Shown: piece by piece, positions 21,301 through 33,383 of the stretch | How positions within the stretch are numbered: the first letter of the stretch is position 1 | How the letters are laid out: each line of letters opens with the position of its first letter | The notes under the pieces: model-generated | Told to the model about the DNA's origin: nothing | The model's database searches: none | The model's input: only the letters and a program-made list of their open reading frames with translations | Position numbers and translations under genes: made by a program | Assembly: GCA_030998225.1 (NCBI GenBank) | Contig: JAPYXD010000608.1 | Span: 2,820,501-2,884,500 of the forward strand | Origin: Diplolepis rosae | Taxonomy: Eukaryota > Arthropoda > Insecta > Hymenoptera > Diplolepididae | Reading direction: 5' to 3' | Length of the DNA stretch: 64,000 bases

Positions 21301-21699
21301 GGAAATATTATAATCAAAACCATTAGAAAAAGTTTATAAAAAGACATGCCTCATATTCACTAATGATTTTCTCAATTAATTTTGAATCCCTGTTTCGAAC
21401 TGTTGTAAGGGATTATTTTCCAAATTGATGTACAACTGTGAGGAAAAAATTCAATTATTATTTTCATGGTTCAATAGTTTTGAGAGTTTGAATTATCAAT
21501 TTTTTTCGCCATTTTGTATTTCTATTTCAGTAATGGGTCGGTCAAACGTAAGTATAACTCTGTATTGTCCTAGCTATAAAACAGTGTTTTCCTAGGTTGA
21601 TAAAGATAAAAAATGCACGACTAAAGCTTATGGCAAAGTGTATATACGATGACTTCCAAAAATCACAAAAACCCATCCTCAATTTGATCAGGAAAAAAA
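21301..21699. other. Unassigned noncoding stretch
   Basis: No recognised content. Confidence 0.25.
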
Positions 21700-22288
21700 T
21701 TTGACCGGGCAAGAACCAGGAATTTCAAATTGCGTGATCACTAAAGACCCTGACGATGAACCGCGCAAGAATCGACTATATTATAGAGAGTATGGTCAAC
21801 CGCTCGCACGTCGACTTTCTTCGAGAGGTGTTGCCAAATGGTGGCCGATGTATGAGGTTTCTGCTCTCAAGTGTTTCTCAAAACTTTGCGACCGCCATCA
21901 ATATAAATCTAGTTAACCTTGCACTTGGAAGCTTGCACGTTTTTAAGAATGTTAAAGCTTTGTGGGCAGTTCTTATTATGACCTTTCCCTCATTACGTAT
22001 GAGCAAAATTTTTGTAAAGCCCGTACAACCGCTAGCAGCTCTTTTTTCGTTGTATAGTATGCCAGTTCAGCGCCCTTCAAGGTTCGGCCAGCATTAACAA
22101 TAGGTGATGGATTCCTGTCTTCATCTAATTAAAAAAGAAAAGTGCCTAATGCCACATGGCTAGCAACTGTTTGAACAGATGCATCTGTTTCTATCTCAGT
22201 ATAATTGAGTAAACCTAAGCCACTGAATAAGGTTTTCATTTCCTTAAGAGCTCGTTCCAAAACGTCATTCCATGACCATTTGACTCAT
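21700..22288 (-). pseudogene. Gypsy-type retrotransposon RNase H fragment
   Basis: The minus-strand frames give WSWNDVLERALKEMKTLFSG, TEIETDASVQTVASHVALGT, then SPIVNAGRTLKGAELAYYTT, KKELLAVVRALQKF and, frame-shifted, HKALTFLKTCKLPSARLTRF. These are the thumb, the RNase H catalytic D of TDAS, the E of E.aYyTTeKElLAvv, and the tDHkaL box of Ty3/gypsy polyproteins. Stops and one frameshift break it. The sequence below about 21930 (SRNLIHRPPFGN...) is no longer recognisable. The two + strand frames over the region are antisense shadows. Confidence 0.8.
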
Positions 22289-23090
22289 TTTTTTAGTAAC
22301 TTTAGGAGTTCCTCGCTTGATGGCCTGATGATGCGTCAACCAACGCGTAGGGCAATGTTTTACTAATTTGTAACTAAGATCCTGCTAAGATTCCAAAAAC
22401 AAATTGCCGTTGCATGCTATGCAACTAAATTGCATGAATGTGACGGACAGTTCATTTCGAGCGCAAGAGGAGAAGCCTTTTCTTATCATGTGAAGAATAA
22501 ATTTTTATTGCGAACCATGACGGCTGCATTGTTTGTCGATAAAGCGAGAATGTTTCAAAATGAAATTTGAAATTTAGCCAAGTACTGTTGCATCTCTTTA
22601 AATAACCCTTCCCCAGTTGTATCAGTCTCGTCAAGTATTATAAAAGTAAGCTCAAGAGTTCTGTCCGGGCATCCATGGTTTCTTCGTCAACATACAGAGT
22701 CTGCAAAGTCATCCACTTCTTCTTTTGCACTAGCTCGGTAAGTTCATCGATATGCAAAGAAACTTTACAGTTTTGTAAACACTTTACGTGGCTTTCTTCC
22801 TCGTATGGGCTTAAGACATTTTTACGACGTGTAAATTTTATCCCCGTTTGGGCTATAAATACGGCAAATCGTAACCCTTCCATTTTCGTGCGATTCTCCG
22901 GTGTTAATCCTTCGGGCAGAACAAAGTTGCCGAAATCATCATTTAGATCTATATTAGATACATCATAATCTATAACATCTGCGACTTCATTTTCTTTGTT
23001 CGTTTTCAACTCCGAGGCCATGCATTTTCGCATGACTTTCTGAATAATCTTTGCTTGCAGCACATAAGAAAGAAGAATCAGGACCACAAA
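22289..23090 (-). pseudogene. hAT-like (DUF4371/ZMYM-type) transposase fragment
   Basis: The intact frame 23087-22638 runs VIDYDVSNIDLNDDFGNFVL, PEGLTPENRTKMEGLRFAVF, VKCLQNCKVSLHIDELTELV and ends TELLSLLL, where a frameshift occurs. It continues FIILDETDTTGEGLFKEMQQ, ILALSTNNAAVMVRNKNLFF, CPSHSCNLVA and CPTRWLTHHQAIKR. The order (target E/D, sDNa.vM.g...., cHs.nL, .TRWls) is that of hAT-derived RNase-H-fold proteins. It is joined at about 22288 to the gypsy piece. Several breaks make it a pseudogene. Confidence 0.6.
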
Positions 23091-23199
23091 GTTTACATTT
23101 GAATGACAATGGGTAACTTGGATGAAGACGAGTTTTGGGCAGAATGATGACGAAAGTCATACGTGACTATAAGCCGGATCCAACCGCCCGTGAAGTTAA

Positions 23200-23425
23200 G
23201 GCTGGTCCCACAATGTGTCCTAAGATTCGTACATATCGTCGATGCGCGTACGTTCTGACGTCATCGACGCGTTGTTACCAACTGTCGCATGTGGAATCAA
23301 ACGCTAGAACGTGAATCAACCAGAATCAACGGGATAGCGACAGTTGGTAACAACGCGTTGATGACGTCAGAACGTACGCGCATTGAGGATATGTACGAAT
23401 CTTAGGACACATTGTGGGACCAGAC
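23200..23425. mobile_element. TTAA-flanked foldback MITE, 226 bp
   Basis: TTAA at 23196-23199 and 23426-23429. The arms GGCTGGTCCCACAATGTGTC ... and ... GACACATTGTGGGACCAGAC are about 95 bp long with few mismatches and include CGTACGTTCTGACGTCATC. The loop is about 40 bp. Fully noncoding. Confidence 0.85.
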
Positions 23426-23429
23426 TTAA

Positions 23430-24440
23430 AGCCAAAAGGCGGTTCCGCGGGCGGTGTATTGGTTCCTCTTCGTCAAAAAAAAGAAAGAAATAGTGAATCT
23501 TCTAGCCACTTATACGAAAAATATTGTTTTTTAGAGCTTTTTGTGTTACTCCTTTTCCGAGTCCCATTTTTATAACTTATGTGCTTAGGCGTGCCTAAAT
23601 GCCTTTTTATAGCATCTCTGCCCAGTAGTCTCAGTACGAGAATGTACAGGGTGACTCAACATGATTTGACCTGTCATTCTCAGACTCTATTGCTTTAATT
23701 CAATCGTAACCTTTGGTTGTTTTTCATAAATAACCTGGCGCTCAACCAATTTAATAATTCGCTACAGCTCGATCATCTTTTGTGACTTGGTAAAAATCTT
23801 ACGTTGTCGCGTTAGGTTGCTCGGGATCACTTGAGTTTCCCCGAACTTTGTAACTCAAAACTGATTCTAATGATTTAGTCCGCTGTACTGATTGATCCAT
23901 GGCCATAAAAGTCCCTTTGAAAGTTTAATTTTTCGTGTAATATTAGTGACCTATTAATAAATTTCTGGATTTTTTTTGTTGAAGCTATAAAAGGTCAAAT
24001 TAAGTACAAAAATATTTTTAGAATTAAAAAATATTTATACAAATTTTTCCAAATCATTTCAGTCGATTATGTCGATAATTAGAAGTTAGTTAATATTGTC
24101 TAATAATATCGTTATAAGCTTTAATTTAGTTACATATTTAAATTACATTTGTTATGACATTTATTCATTTTTGATATACAATATTATTAAATTTGAAATA
24201 TTGGCTATTATAATAGAAAGTGCAAGTTGTATCGAACCTCAACTTTTAATAAACGCTAATATGTTGTTGGATAAATTAAATTCAGAGTTCATAAATGATA
24301 ATCTTTTTAGCTTTTATTAAAGTATTCCCTTATATTTTAAAAACATTTCTTTAGGAAAGATTAATATAATTAACCCTGCAAAAGACGTAAAATTCGGAAG
24401 TATTGTTTTGCATTCATGATTTGTTTGATCCTTGATCAGA
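23430..24440. other. Unassigned noncoding stretch
   Basis: AT-rich. The 74-codon + frame at 24096-24320 is rich in I, N, L and F and has no recognised homology. Confidence 0.25.
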
Positions 24441-24441
24441 C

Positions 24442-24698
24442 ATGGTGTACGAAGAACTGACAATTATCTCATTTTTGGCACTTAAGTCGCAGCTGCCCAT
24501 TGATGACATTGAATTGATAACATCCAGAACATCTACCTATGCAAAAATTGAAATAAAAGAAGGAAACAGAGACGATTATGAAAGCCACGTGTAAAAAAAA
24601 TATCACTTATCTGAATCATTGTCAAAACCACTCAATTATTCAAGACATAACACAACATTTGACATAACAAGGATGGATATAATGTTAATAAAATCGTA
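24442..24698 (+). pseudogene. Decayed unknown reading frame
   Basis: An ATG opens MVYEELTIISFLALKSQLPI, DDIELITSRTSTYAKIEIKE and GNRDDYESHV. A single TAA follows, then the same frame goes on KYHLSESLSKPLNYSRHNTT, FDITRMDIMLIKS to a stop. The amino-acid balance (D, E, K, S with spaced hydrophobics) looks like real protein. No family was recognised; it could be a remnant of a transposon, virus or host gene. Confidence 0.3.
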
Positions 24699-25076
24699 GA
24701 AATGCTAAAAACGATATCTTGCGGAATAAAGCTCTTATTATTATACTATATGCAATTTGTCAAATTACAAAAAGAAAATAATTCAATCTGCAATAGCAAT
24801 AGTGATAGTACCTTTGAACCATCGGTCGAAAAATGAATTTTCAATAAAGAGAAAATATTTTTAAACTCCATAAAACAGTTGTCGAGACGCATCAAAGTTT
24901 CCTTTTCTCTAACTTATCACCAATTTGAGTTAGAAGTTTGATTTTCATCAATACGTGGGTGGTTTAATGAGTAACTTGGTTCGCATGTTACTATAGTCTA
25001 AAAGAGCCGTCTGTATATGTAGCAGAAGTCGTGAGCATCTCACCTAAGAGAGTTCACTTCATTCCATTTACTAGAT
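24699..25076. other. Unassigned noncoding stretch
   Basis: AT-rich, nothing recognised. Confidence 0.25.
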
Positions 25077-25905
25077 AGATGATGGCGTCAGTTTTTTGGA
25101 ACGCGAAACGAATTTTGCTTATTAAGAGGGTTCACCTGTGTAATAACCGATTTTCGAGCGGTTTTTCAGGAATTACTTGTGAGAGAACTACTAAAGATTT
25201 TTTAATGATGCTTACAATACAGTTAAGACTCGTCTATTGCAAGGCCCGAGAGTTCCGCTAACCCCAACCATTGCCGTATATGTAACACACTGTGGTTGGG
25301 ACGACAACCAATCCACTGCTTGCTCTGAAAACAAACCTTACCGATAGTTGCGGTGGTGGGAACCCCTCTCGTCTCGCAATAAACGAATCTCGCTCATTTC
25401 GGAGCCTTGCAATAAACGAGTTGACTGTATTTTGTATAAAAAAAAATTTCGTTTTACACGTTTTTTTCTCAACATTATGAGCTGTAAAAAATGAACGAAA
25501 CAAAATTCCAAAAAATTACTTACAAAAAATTTCAAATCGATTCATCGAATACATTTTGCGCGATCCTGCACACCAACTTGAAAAACACGTTTTCGAGAAA
25601 AATGCGCTTAAAGTTTAAGAGCGACGCGAGGCAAAACCGAGCATGGGCGTCTTTGGGGAACTGTAGCTCACAAACTAAGCTGATTTCATGCAAATCCTTT
25701 TACGAAATTATTATTCACATATTTTAGATTAGAAACATGCAACAGAAAAATCGATTTTTTGAAAACGTTACACAGGTGAACCCCCTTAATTTCATAGAGA
25801 ATACTGCGCGATCCTTTTGGATAGATTGAAGACAGTGATCGCAGAAAAGCGTCCTGGAATGACCAAAAAAAGGTTTTGTTCCACCATGACAACACACCGC
25901 CACAT
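25077..25905 (+). pseudogene. Mariner transposase fragment, split by an insertion
   Basis: The first part (25080-25125) reads MASVFWNAKRILLI and the second (25786-25905) reads, after a small deletion, YCAILLDRLKTVIAEKRPGM, TKKRFC..., i.e. the catalytic region KVMASVFWD..G....IDyL......Yc.lLdrL...I..KRPg..kk.vLFHHDNAP. Removal of the TTAA element 25126-25785 rejoins the two parts. After the HDNA position the frame is shifted, and homology stops near 25905. Only about 70 residues remain. Confidence 0.78.
25126..25785. mobile_element. TTAA-flanked nonautonomous element, 660 bp
   Basis: TTAA at 25122-25125 and 25786-25789. The ends GAGGGTTCACCTGTGTAAT and TTACACAGGTGAACCCCC are inverted repeats. 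The host is a mariner ORF, so the boundaries are supported by the interrupted homology. The interior has no recognised coding capacity; the short frames at 25258-25727 are not convincing. Confidence 0.85.
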
Positions 25906-26983
25906 TCAATCTCTACTTTTCTTTGCACTAAATGACAATCGAGATGATCCCTCAAGTTTGCTTTCAATTAAAATGCCGAAACCGAAACACGGCTTTCATC
26001 TGAAGAAGATCTTTTATAAAAGTAGACACACACGAATTTTGTGCTTTAGGTGGCCATGTGGTCACAATAGAGATATACAGCCAACAGAAAAAAAAATCTT
26101 TATCCAAGTTCAAATAAAGTTAGACAATGTTTATTTAATTCTTGTTTTTTGTTATAATAATTCTTGCAATATAAAAGTTTTATACAATTTTCGCAACGAA
26201 AGTTTTAATTTTTATCAGGAAACTAAAAGCGTTGCATTTAAATACAGTACAGTTTAATACACCTTATTTGATTTTTACATCTTTTATTGTTTTAGGAACT
26301 AACTTTTTAAATTAAGATACAAAATACTCAAGACATGTCTATAGCCATAAAGAAAAGTATATTATATAAATTAAACAAAATATATGCAAAACTTAAGTAC
26401 AATTAAAGCACTTTAAATTGTATGTAAACGAAGAGTGTAAGTTATCCCTATCAGTCCCCTGGCTCAAGATAATTCAAACAATTGAATCATAGGTTCCCCG
26501 CTTGAATTTTATATATTAAAAGGAAATGTCCTCATCAGATAAAAAATTCGTTCACAAAAATTTAAAATATTTTTCAACATCAAAAAATCGTATTTCCTTC
26601 AGACTAAATCTTTCTTAATTTATTCTAAACTATACAAATTTTAAAAATAATCAAATGTTGTATTCCCATGAAAATAAAAATTTTTGGACTAAAAGGGGTA
26701 ACTTTTACTAGAAACGAGAAATCAAAAGAGGAATATAAAAGCAATAAAATGAATGGAATTCTTATAGTCGAGATTTTTTAATTTTGCATTGGTCCATGAA
26801 GTTTTTTGACATTCATTTAAATTTCAACTTTTTTTTCACGATTTATCAAAATTTCTTTTGGATTTTCTGAAACTGGTATTTACAATGAGTCATGTCATAA
26901 TATTGTTTTCATATATAAACAATAATTATACCAGTTTTTTAGAATGGAAGAACTCAATTCGAAATCAGTCGCCCAATACATTA
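25906..26983 (-). other. Flank and 3' UTR of the IAP gene
   Basis: Noncoding AT-rich sequence downstream of the IAP stop codon (26984 on the minus strand). AATAAA-type signals occur on the minus strand (for example near 26282). The actual cleavage site cannot be told from sequence. Confidence 0.4.
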
Positions 26984-29900
26984 CTAAGAAAAAAATGCCC
27001 GAACAGTCATAGTAACGGGTACGCGGCATACGGCACATGATGTCATACCCGGAGCACATTTTACACATGCCACCATATGACCACAAGGTAGAAATACAAC
27101 GCCTAGTTCTTCACTGTAGCAAATTTTACACATTCTTGCATCATCGACACGTAAAAGCTCTTCATTATTTGTTACAGATTTTTGACATTTGAAATTAGAA
27201 GGATTAAGTTGATCTTTACTCGGTCCAGGATTGCTTTCAATTAAATCCTCTTTTTCTGTTGATTGCTCTACTTTTCGAATACAGCTTGGCAAGTTCATTT
27301 GCATCGTCTCCTGGAAAGGGAGAAATTATTATAGAATTAATAATTTTGCAGATGAATCATAAAATCGATTTTCAGACGGGCGTCATTAACGTCTTATCAT
27401 AATCCATCTTAAGAAACTATTTTTAAAATTTCGTCTGAAAAACTGATAAGGTCTATCCAATCCAAGAGCTAGTGCATCAATTAACAATATTTTATATTCA
27501 AGAATAACATTGGAGGAAATATTATGAGTAGCATCACGGAAAAACGCCGGTGGTTTAATAGACGCAGCAGTTCAAGTATGTGAAACTTCAAATCCTTATA
27601 ATCATTGAAAAATGTACCAAATAAAAGCCTTCATTTTTTCATTCGGAATTTGGGAGTTATGGATGGGGAAAGAAAATTTTTTAAAGTGGTTTTTCTTGAA
27701 AACGGCTTGAGCGATTTTGATGAACAAAATATATGTTGTTGACACTAATGAGGCTATTCAAAAAAAAAAAAAAAAAAAATTATATACCTCATTAAAGGAG
27801 GACTATGATTCTCGAGTAAGCCATAAATAGGTACTCCCAAGCGATGGGTATGAGCTTCAAATTAGACAAATGTGCCGGCGTAAATCGAATAAGAAAAGGA
27901 AGAATAGGCAAAACATTGCTTCATAGTCTGGAATATCATTTATCAACTTGGTTGTTAATGACATCATAAACAGAATTCTAAAATGTGCCTGTACTAAAAA
28001 CGGATCATTAAAAACAATATTACAAAATTTTCAAGAAAATTGAGAGTTCTGAATCATCCGTCAAACAAAAAATAATTACTATTAACCAAAATTATCATCC
28101 TAGATTTTATGTACCTCGAATTTTGCAGAATTTGCAGTCAACAGTCAGTTCGGTCAAACAACTCGACAAAACTGACTAGAACTTTCGACCTGATTGTCCA
28201 ACTTAAAAAAAAAACGCTTGCAATTCTTTCAGGGTTGCCACAAGTTTCAGTATCCTAATTTCCCTGACTTTTCCCTGACTTTTCAAGCTGATTTCCCTGA
28301 CCAAAATCTATTGTAAGAGGACTCATCTCGGTGGAACTATGTTCCTATTATATAATATTTGCGTGTTTTTCCCTGTTATTTTTCAACAGAGAGGATGTTA
28401 AATAAGAGAAGGTAAGATAGAAACAACGTATTTCTATTTATTTATTTTTTATCAAAACTTAAAAGGAAACGAACTGGTATGCCATAACTTGCATGTTGCT
28501 ATCGAACGTTAAACATAAAAAATGGCATCATAGGAAATTTATAACTTTTTGGTTATATCAATCACAGCGGGGTCAACTTAAAGAGATCAATCTTACATAT
28601 TATTAGTTTCATTGTTTAAACAATTTTCGCATGTTTGACCCCTCAGTGAAAAAATATTTAACATCTTCCGATCTAATTGAGTCTCCACTTTTATTAAATA
28701 TGCGCTAGTTACATTGTGACATAGCGCATATGATACTTCTTTTTCCACATTTTTTCACTGAGGGGGCAAACATGCGAAAATTGCTTAAACAATTAAACTA
28801 CCAATATCTGTAGTTAATTAACAAAATAAAAATTATAAAAATATTTATCTGAAACCTAACGTAATAAGCTAAAAAATGAAACAAACCCGAAATCGATTTA
28901 ATTATTTCAACCGGAGATAATGAATTTTAAGCACAAGAGACTTTAGCATTTTGTCCAATTTTATCAAAAGTTTAAATTAATATATCTCTCAAAAAAATTT
29001 TCTTTCGAAAATCCTGATATATGTGTCGATTAAATTAATAAAAAGATGCCACAGAATAAAATTTAAGACTTTTAAAAATGTGAACAATCTTCTTTTTTTG
29101 AAATCCGTACGATTTGCAAAGGAATGTCCTATATAAGTTACAATAAAAGTTTATGTAATATTAGTTTTTTTTTAAAGTTCTCATTTTATAATTAGTTTAT
29201 ACATGCTTGTTCTGCAAAATCAATTTGACAGAATAGAGTAATAAAGTTTCGTTGTTCTTACTTCCAAATTACTTTACAGACATTTATTCTTATTATAGCT
29301 ACTTTTCTTTTGAAAAAAAGTATTCCAGCACGTCATCCTTCAAAAATTTTCGCCAATAACAGAGTAAATAACAAATTACCAGTTTTACTGCCTATTTACC
29401 GAATTACGGTAAGAAATTACCAGTGACCAAAAAATGGCGGTATCGACACATCACTAATCACTAGTCCAGAAGCAAACGCCGAACCATGTTTGCCTAGCAA
29501 GAGGAGCACTTACTGTCACTTAGCCGTAAGAATGTGAAACCACGCGAGTATACGCAGAACGTGGATGTTTTCGGCCTCCACCACTGACCCGTGTGGATCT
29601 GCACACAATCAAACTTCGTTCAAACGTGGCGCGAAGCAGAAGACATATTTAAAATGACTAAATAGATAATTTAAGAAATTACCCTCCTTTTTTTGATATT
29701 TTAAAAAACCTTCACCTAAAATGAATATCTAAATGATTTTTTTCGAATTTTAGGATGATTTAAACACTTGAGAAAAAAAAAAGTGTTCAGTAAAATGTAT
29801 AGTTCAATAAATGTTAAAAGCTTCAAAACAAAATATAGATTTATATATTTTTTAGTATTGTAAATAAACTATTTAAAATGAAAAATTATGCCTAAAATAC

Positions 29901-32900
29901 TTTATATTAAAATGTTATAAATATAAAAAACATTAATTGTATTTAAATTTACACACAAAATTAGACAATAAGATTTTTTTGATAGAAAGCAACATGAAAA
30001 ATCATTAAATTCCAATAAAATATTCTTTAAAGTTTTTGAAATATGTAACATTTTTTATGAAATGTCGTTTTCGAATCCCAAGTGCGAATAAAAGGTTTCA
30101 TTGTTTGAAAAGAAATCATGCCTAAATTTGGATACGAAATTACATCATAAGATTTCTCTGGTGTGAAGGAAAGTTGAAGAATATTTCGTTCAAATAAAGT
30201 GCTTCGAAACAAATTTTTTAATATATATTTTATTATATTTTTTCAATATATTAGTGTAAATAAAGGGTTAAAATATTTAATAAATATATACATATACACT
30301 ATATTTAAATATGCATACAAAATAAAACTGAAATTTCTTTGGTATGAAGCAAAATTATTAATTATTTAACGCACTTTTTTGAATGATAGTTTTATCGATA
30401 AACATTACGGAAATCCCTGTTAAAATTAACATTTTGAAGAAAATTTCTTATTTTATTAGTTTAACAGGCATTCCTTAGCGAATTTATAAGTTGCACATCA
30501 GAAAAAATTTTAGTAAAATTTACAGGAAGTTCAATACTTATTTTTACAAATTGAATTTTGAGTAGATATATTACCAGAAATCTGGTGCAATGAACAGTTT
30601 TTTTGTACAGTCCACTTAACTTCCAGTGAAATCTACCAAACTTGATTTTTTTCGTATCTGATAGATTTCACTGCATGCTAAGGGAAACGTACAGAAAATA
30701 TGTATACATGCACATGCATCAGCTTTTGTTTCCAAAATTTTGGAAATGGATAGATAGAAATGAAGATAGAAACGGTCATAGATAGACTACTTTTGGTTTT
30801 GACAAAGAAACGAAATTTTCTGATACATATTTTTTTTTTAATTTAAGTTTTTTTAATTTCGAAACCGCAGTAGTCTATCTACGCCCGTTTTTATCGTCTT
30901 TATCATTTCGCAAATTTTGAGCAGAAAATACCTAGCTCTTAAATACTTCAATACATTTCCTAAAAAGCTATTTTTTTCCATTCTATAGAGTTTTTGAATT
31001 TTCAAATTAAGAGTCTCTGCATATACAACAAAAACACAATATTTATTTTAAACTTGAACCTCATATTTATTGTAAAACACAATTTTGTGCATAATTTTTA
31101 AATTACAATAATAGATTTAAAAGATACACAAAGTTTAAATCGATATATATTTTTTTAATTATTAACATTTATTGACTTTCAAATGTTAATGCAAAATCAT
31201 ATTTCAAGTGTCTAAATCATTCTAAAAATTTAACAAAATTTTTCAGGTATTTTTTTTGGGCAAATATTTTTCAAAATATATGAAATCAAATAATTTAAGT
31301 TATTATTAAATAATTTAAATTTAAATTAAATATTCCATAAATAATGAATTGGCGTGTCTTTTGCGCTTTTTTTTGCGTGGAGTCAGGAAAAACATACATA
31401 ATTTTACTGAGTCAACAATTTTAAATAGTTATAGCACAAAATTTTTGAAAATTTAGTAGATATTTTAATACATTTCACCGCTTTTTGGAAAGTATAATAC
31501 ATTTGCTGATAATCATTACCAAAATGCCAGTAAAATTAATAAAATAAGCAATTATCTTCAAAATGTTGATTTTAACAGGCATTTCCGTAATATTTATCGA
31601 CAAAACTATTATTTAAACAAAATTTGTTTCGAAGCATTTTATTCAAACGAAACAGTCTTCAACTTTACTTTATAGCAGAGAAATCTCATGATGTAATTTC
31701 GTATCCAAATTTAGGCATGATTTTTTTTTAAACAATGACACCTTTTATTCGCATTTGGGATTCAAAAACGAGATTTCATAAAAAATGTTACATATTTCAG
31801 TCAGTTCCACGATCTGAGAACACTTTTGCTAGCCTGTGTCTGCTGCGGCGAGTTAACCGAGCAAGAAGGAAGAAGAGTTGGAAAAACTGACCGCGGCACA
31901 GTGAAACGCAGTAACGCACGATCTGGCCACAGCGATTCCCTGACTAAACCTTAAATTCCCTGACTTTTCCCTGACTTTTCCAGACCACTACGATTTCCCT
32001 GACTTTTCCCTGACTTCCCTGACTTCCCTGACTTGTGGCAACCCTGTCTTTTTCGGAAAATGCTACGTTGTTGATTAAAATTATAATTCACAGATGCAAC
32101 AAATTTTCAAAAATTGTCATCACGAAAACAATGAAAGTTTTAAGAGATGTTTGTCATTCAGCACTAAAATAAAATCAAATTTAAAGTAAAGAGATTGATA
32201 AATGCTAAAATAATTAAAGAAAAAAGTATTAAGAGATTGTTAATTACCTCTTTAGAAGGCGGTGTTATGTGCTGGCCCGTCACATCGTTTATGTATTCTT
32301 GTCCTTTAACCAAATTAAGATAAAAGCATTTTGAGAACCATTTTGCGTGTTGCTCCCATGGATCATCTTCTGGTTCCCAGTCTTTTAAACCTCCTCCACA
32401 ATGATAGCAAAGTGTTTGATCGCCTCTTCCCGTGTAATAAAATCCAGCATCTGACAACTGTTCCTTAGTTTGAGACATTGATTTTGGCCAAGACTCGAAA
32501 GTACGCAGTCTCGCATCATAACTTGCATATTCTGGATGGACAGGTCCTTTAGGTCGACTGATTCCAAAACAACCAAGTTTAGTTGAGCTTGGCAGTTGAT
32601 AGTTAGTTGACGCTGTCGAGGAACAATCTGGTCCAGATCCCGGTCGATATTCTACTCCGTAAGGTCCACAAACATCACGACTTCGCGGTCTCGGTGCAGG
32701 AAGTGTATCCGGATCATCTCCGATCGGGACATTTCCACACGGAATCTTTCTAATGAACCTACATCTTCCTGACCAGCGCTGATGATCGATCATTGGATCA
32801 TCACCCTCTAACCACTGACGTATTTCAACCTGACATTCAAAACATCTTACTTTGTCACTCTCTCCAGTGTAATAAAAACCAGCTGCTGCAAGTCTGGCAG

Positions 32901-33093
32901 GGTTCATATATCTCAATGGCCAGTTTTCAAAGCTCTGCAGCCTCACAGTCTCAAAGTGATAATCCGCATTATCTACCTCGTCAGTATTAATTTGATTGGA
33001 AGTTGGTATTAATGGATTTAAATTATCATTTTCATAACGCTTCAAAGAACTTGATAGTTCTCTTATATTTCGATGCTCTATAATCTCTGTCAT
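26984..33093 (-). CDS. Inhibitor of apoptosis protein (two BIR domains plus RING), two coding exons
   Basis: Coding exon 1 is 33093-32248 (282 codons, donor GAG|GTAATT). Coding exon 2 is 27310-26984 (108 codons plus stop, acceptor CCCTTTCCAG|GAG). They join in frame to about 390 residues. BIR1 (about 50-116) has C84-x2-C87-x16-H104-x6-C111 and GFYYTGESDKVRCFEC. BIR2 (about 192-262) has C229-x2-C232-x16-H249-x6-C256 and GFYYTGRGDQTLCYHCGGGL. The C-terminal RING (343-377) has CKIC, CGH, CVKC and CAVC, all eight zinc ligands. The architecture is that of insect DIAP1-type IAPs: BIRs bind caspases and IBM-bearing antagonists in the cytosol, and the RING is an E3 ubiquitin ligase. The frame is intact. 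Upstream of the ATG an acceptor TTTTGCAG at 33155 implies a noncoding 5' exon. Confidence 0.92.
28605..29110. repeat. Foldback plus dispersed repeat B, copy 1
   Basis: 28609-28660 (attgtttaaacaattttcgc, atgtttgacccctcagtg) pairs with 28750-28800 (cactgagggggcaaacat). From about 28715 to 29110 the sequence repeats at 37370-37715 and, inverted, at 37130-37370. Noncoding. Confidence 0.65.
29111..30029. other. Unassigned intronic stretch
   Basis: AT-rich with one GC-richer island (29440-29640) without recognised function. Confidence 0.3.
30030..31800. repeat. Long foldback in the IAP intron
   Basis: 30040-30215 (including cctaaatttggatacgaaat and ttcgttcaaataaagtgctt) pairs with 31615-31795 (attttattcaaacgaa, atttcgtatccaaatttagg). 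A second arm segment 30385-30475 pairs with 31525-31620 (tttatcgata, taacaggcatt). The loop carries a family A MITE copy at 30735-30905. The 61-codon frame at 30212 is part of the arm and not a gene. Confidence 0.65.
30735..30905. repeat. Hairpin MITE family A, copy 2
   Basis: GGTCATAGATAGACTACTTT pairs with GCAGTAGTCTATCTACGCCC. Same family as 21080-21300 and 49280-49530. Confidence 0.7.
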
Positions 33094-33099
33094 GGTATT

Positions 33100-33383
33100 T
33101 ATTTTGATGTTTATTTGTTGCTGTAGGCTTACAATTCCTTATTAGTTTTCGAATCTGCAAAACATAAAAAAGCAACAAAATGAGTACAAGTTAAGAGCAT
33201 GTTTTAGCATAATTTAACACTGCTTACAGAAAATTTTAATTTTTCTTATTTTTTTTATCAACGTTACGCTGAGGCTTGTCCTTTTTCTCTTTCATAAATG
33301 CATATTTGAATGACCTTTTACAAAAAATTGCTCTCAATCGTGACTATTATGTTACCACACAAAAAAAATATTTATATATATAT
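33100..33383 (-). other. IAP 5' UTR exon edge and upstream intron
   Basis: On the minus strand TTTTGCAG|ATTC at 33158-33151 is a good acceptor, giving a 61-base 5' UTR before the ATG at 33093. The upstream noncoding exon and promoter were not identified. Confidence 0.5.

Larger units (their letters stand above)
28230..32046. mobile_element. Putative hAT-type unit with CAGGGTTGCCACAAGT ends
   Basis: CAGGGTTGCCACAAGT at 28230 and its exact complement ACTTGTGGCAACCCTG at 32031-32046 face each other over 3.8 kb. CAGGG-type 16-bp ends are characteristic of hAT elements. Sub-terminal TTCCCTGACTTTTCCCTGAC units occur at both sides in the same orientation. The 8-bp flanks (AATTCTTT and TCTTTTTC) match only partly, so either the duplication decayed or two separate copies supply the ends. 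The interior is nested repeats without coding. Confidence 0.5.
27311..32247 (-). other. IAP intron loaded with repeats
   Basis: GT..AG intron of 4937 bp separating BIR and RING exons. It contains an 18-A tract (about 27761-27778), a hAT-like 3.8 kb inverted-end insertion, two foldbacks and a MITE. No coding trace was found, so the gene appears tolerant to the load. Confidence 0.8.

Noticed and set aside
21756..22097. 113-codon + strand frame
   Set aside because: Antisense shadow of the gypsy RNase H fragment.
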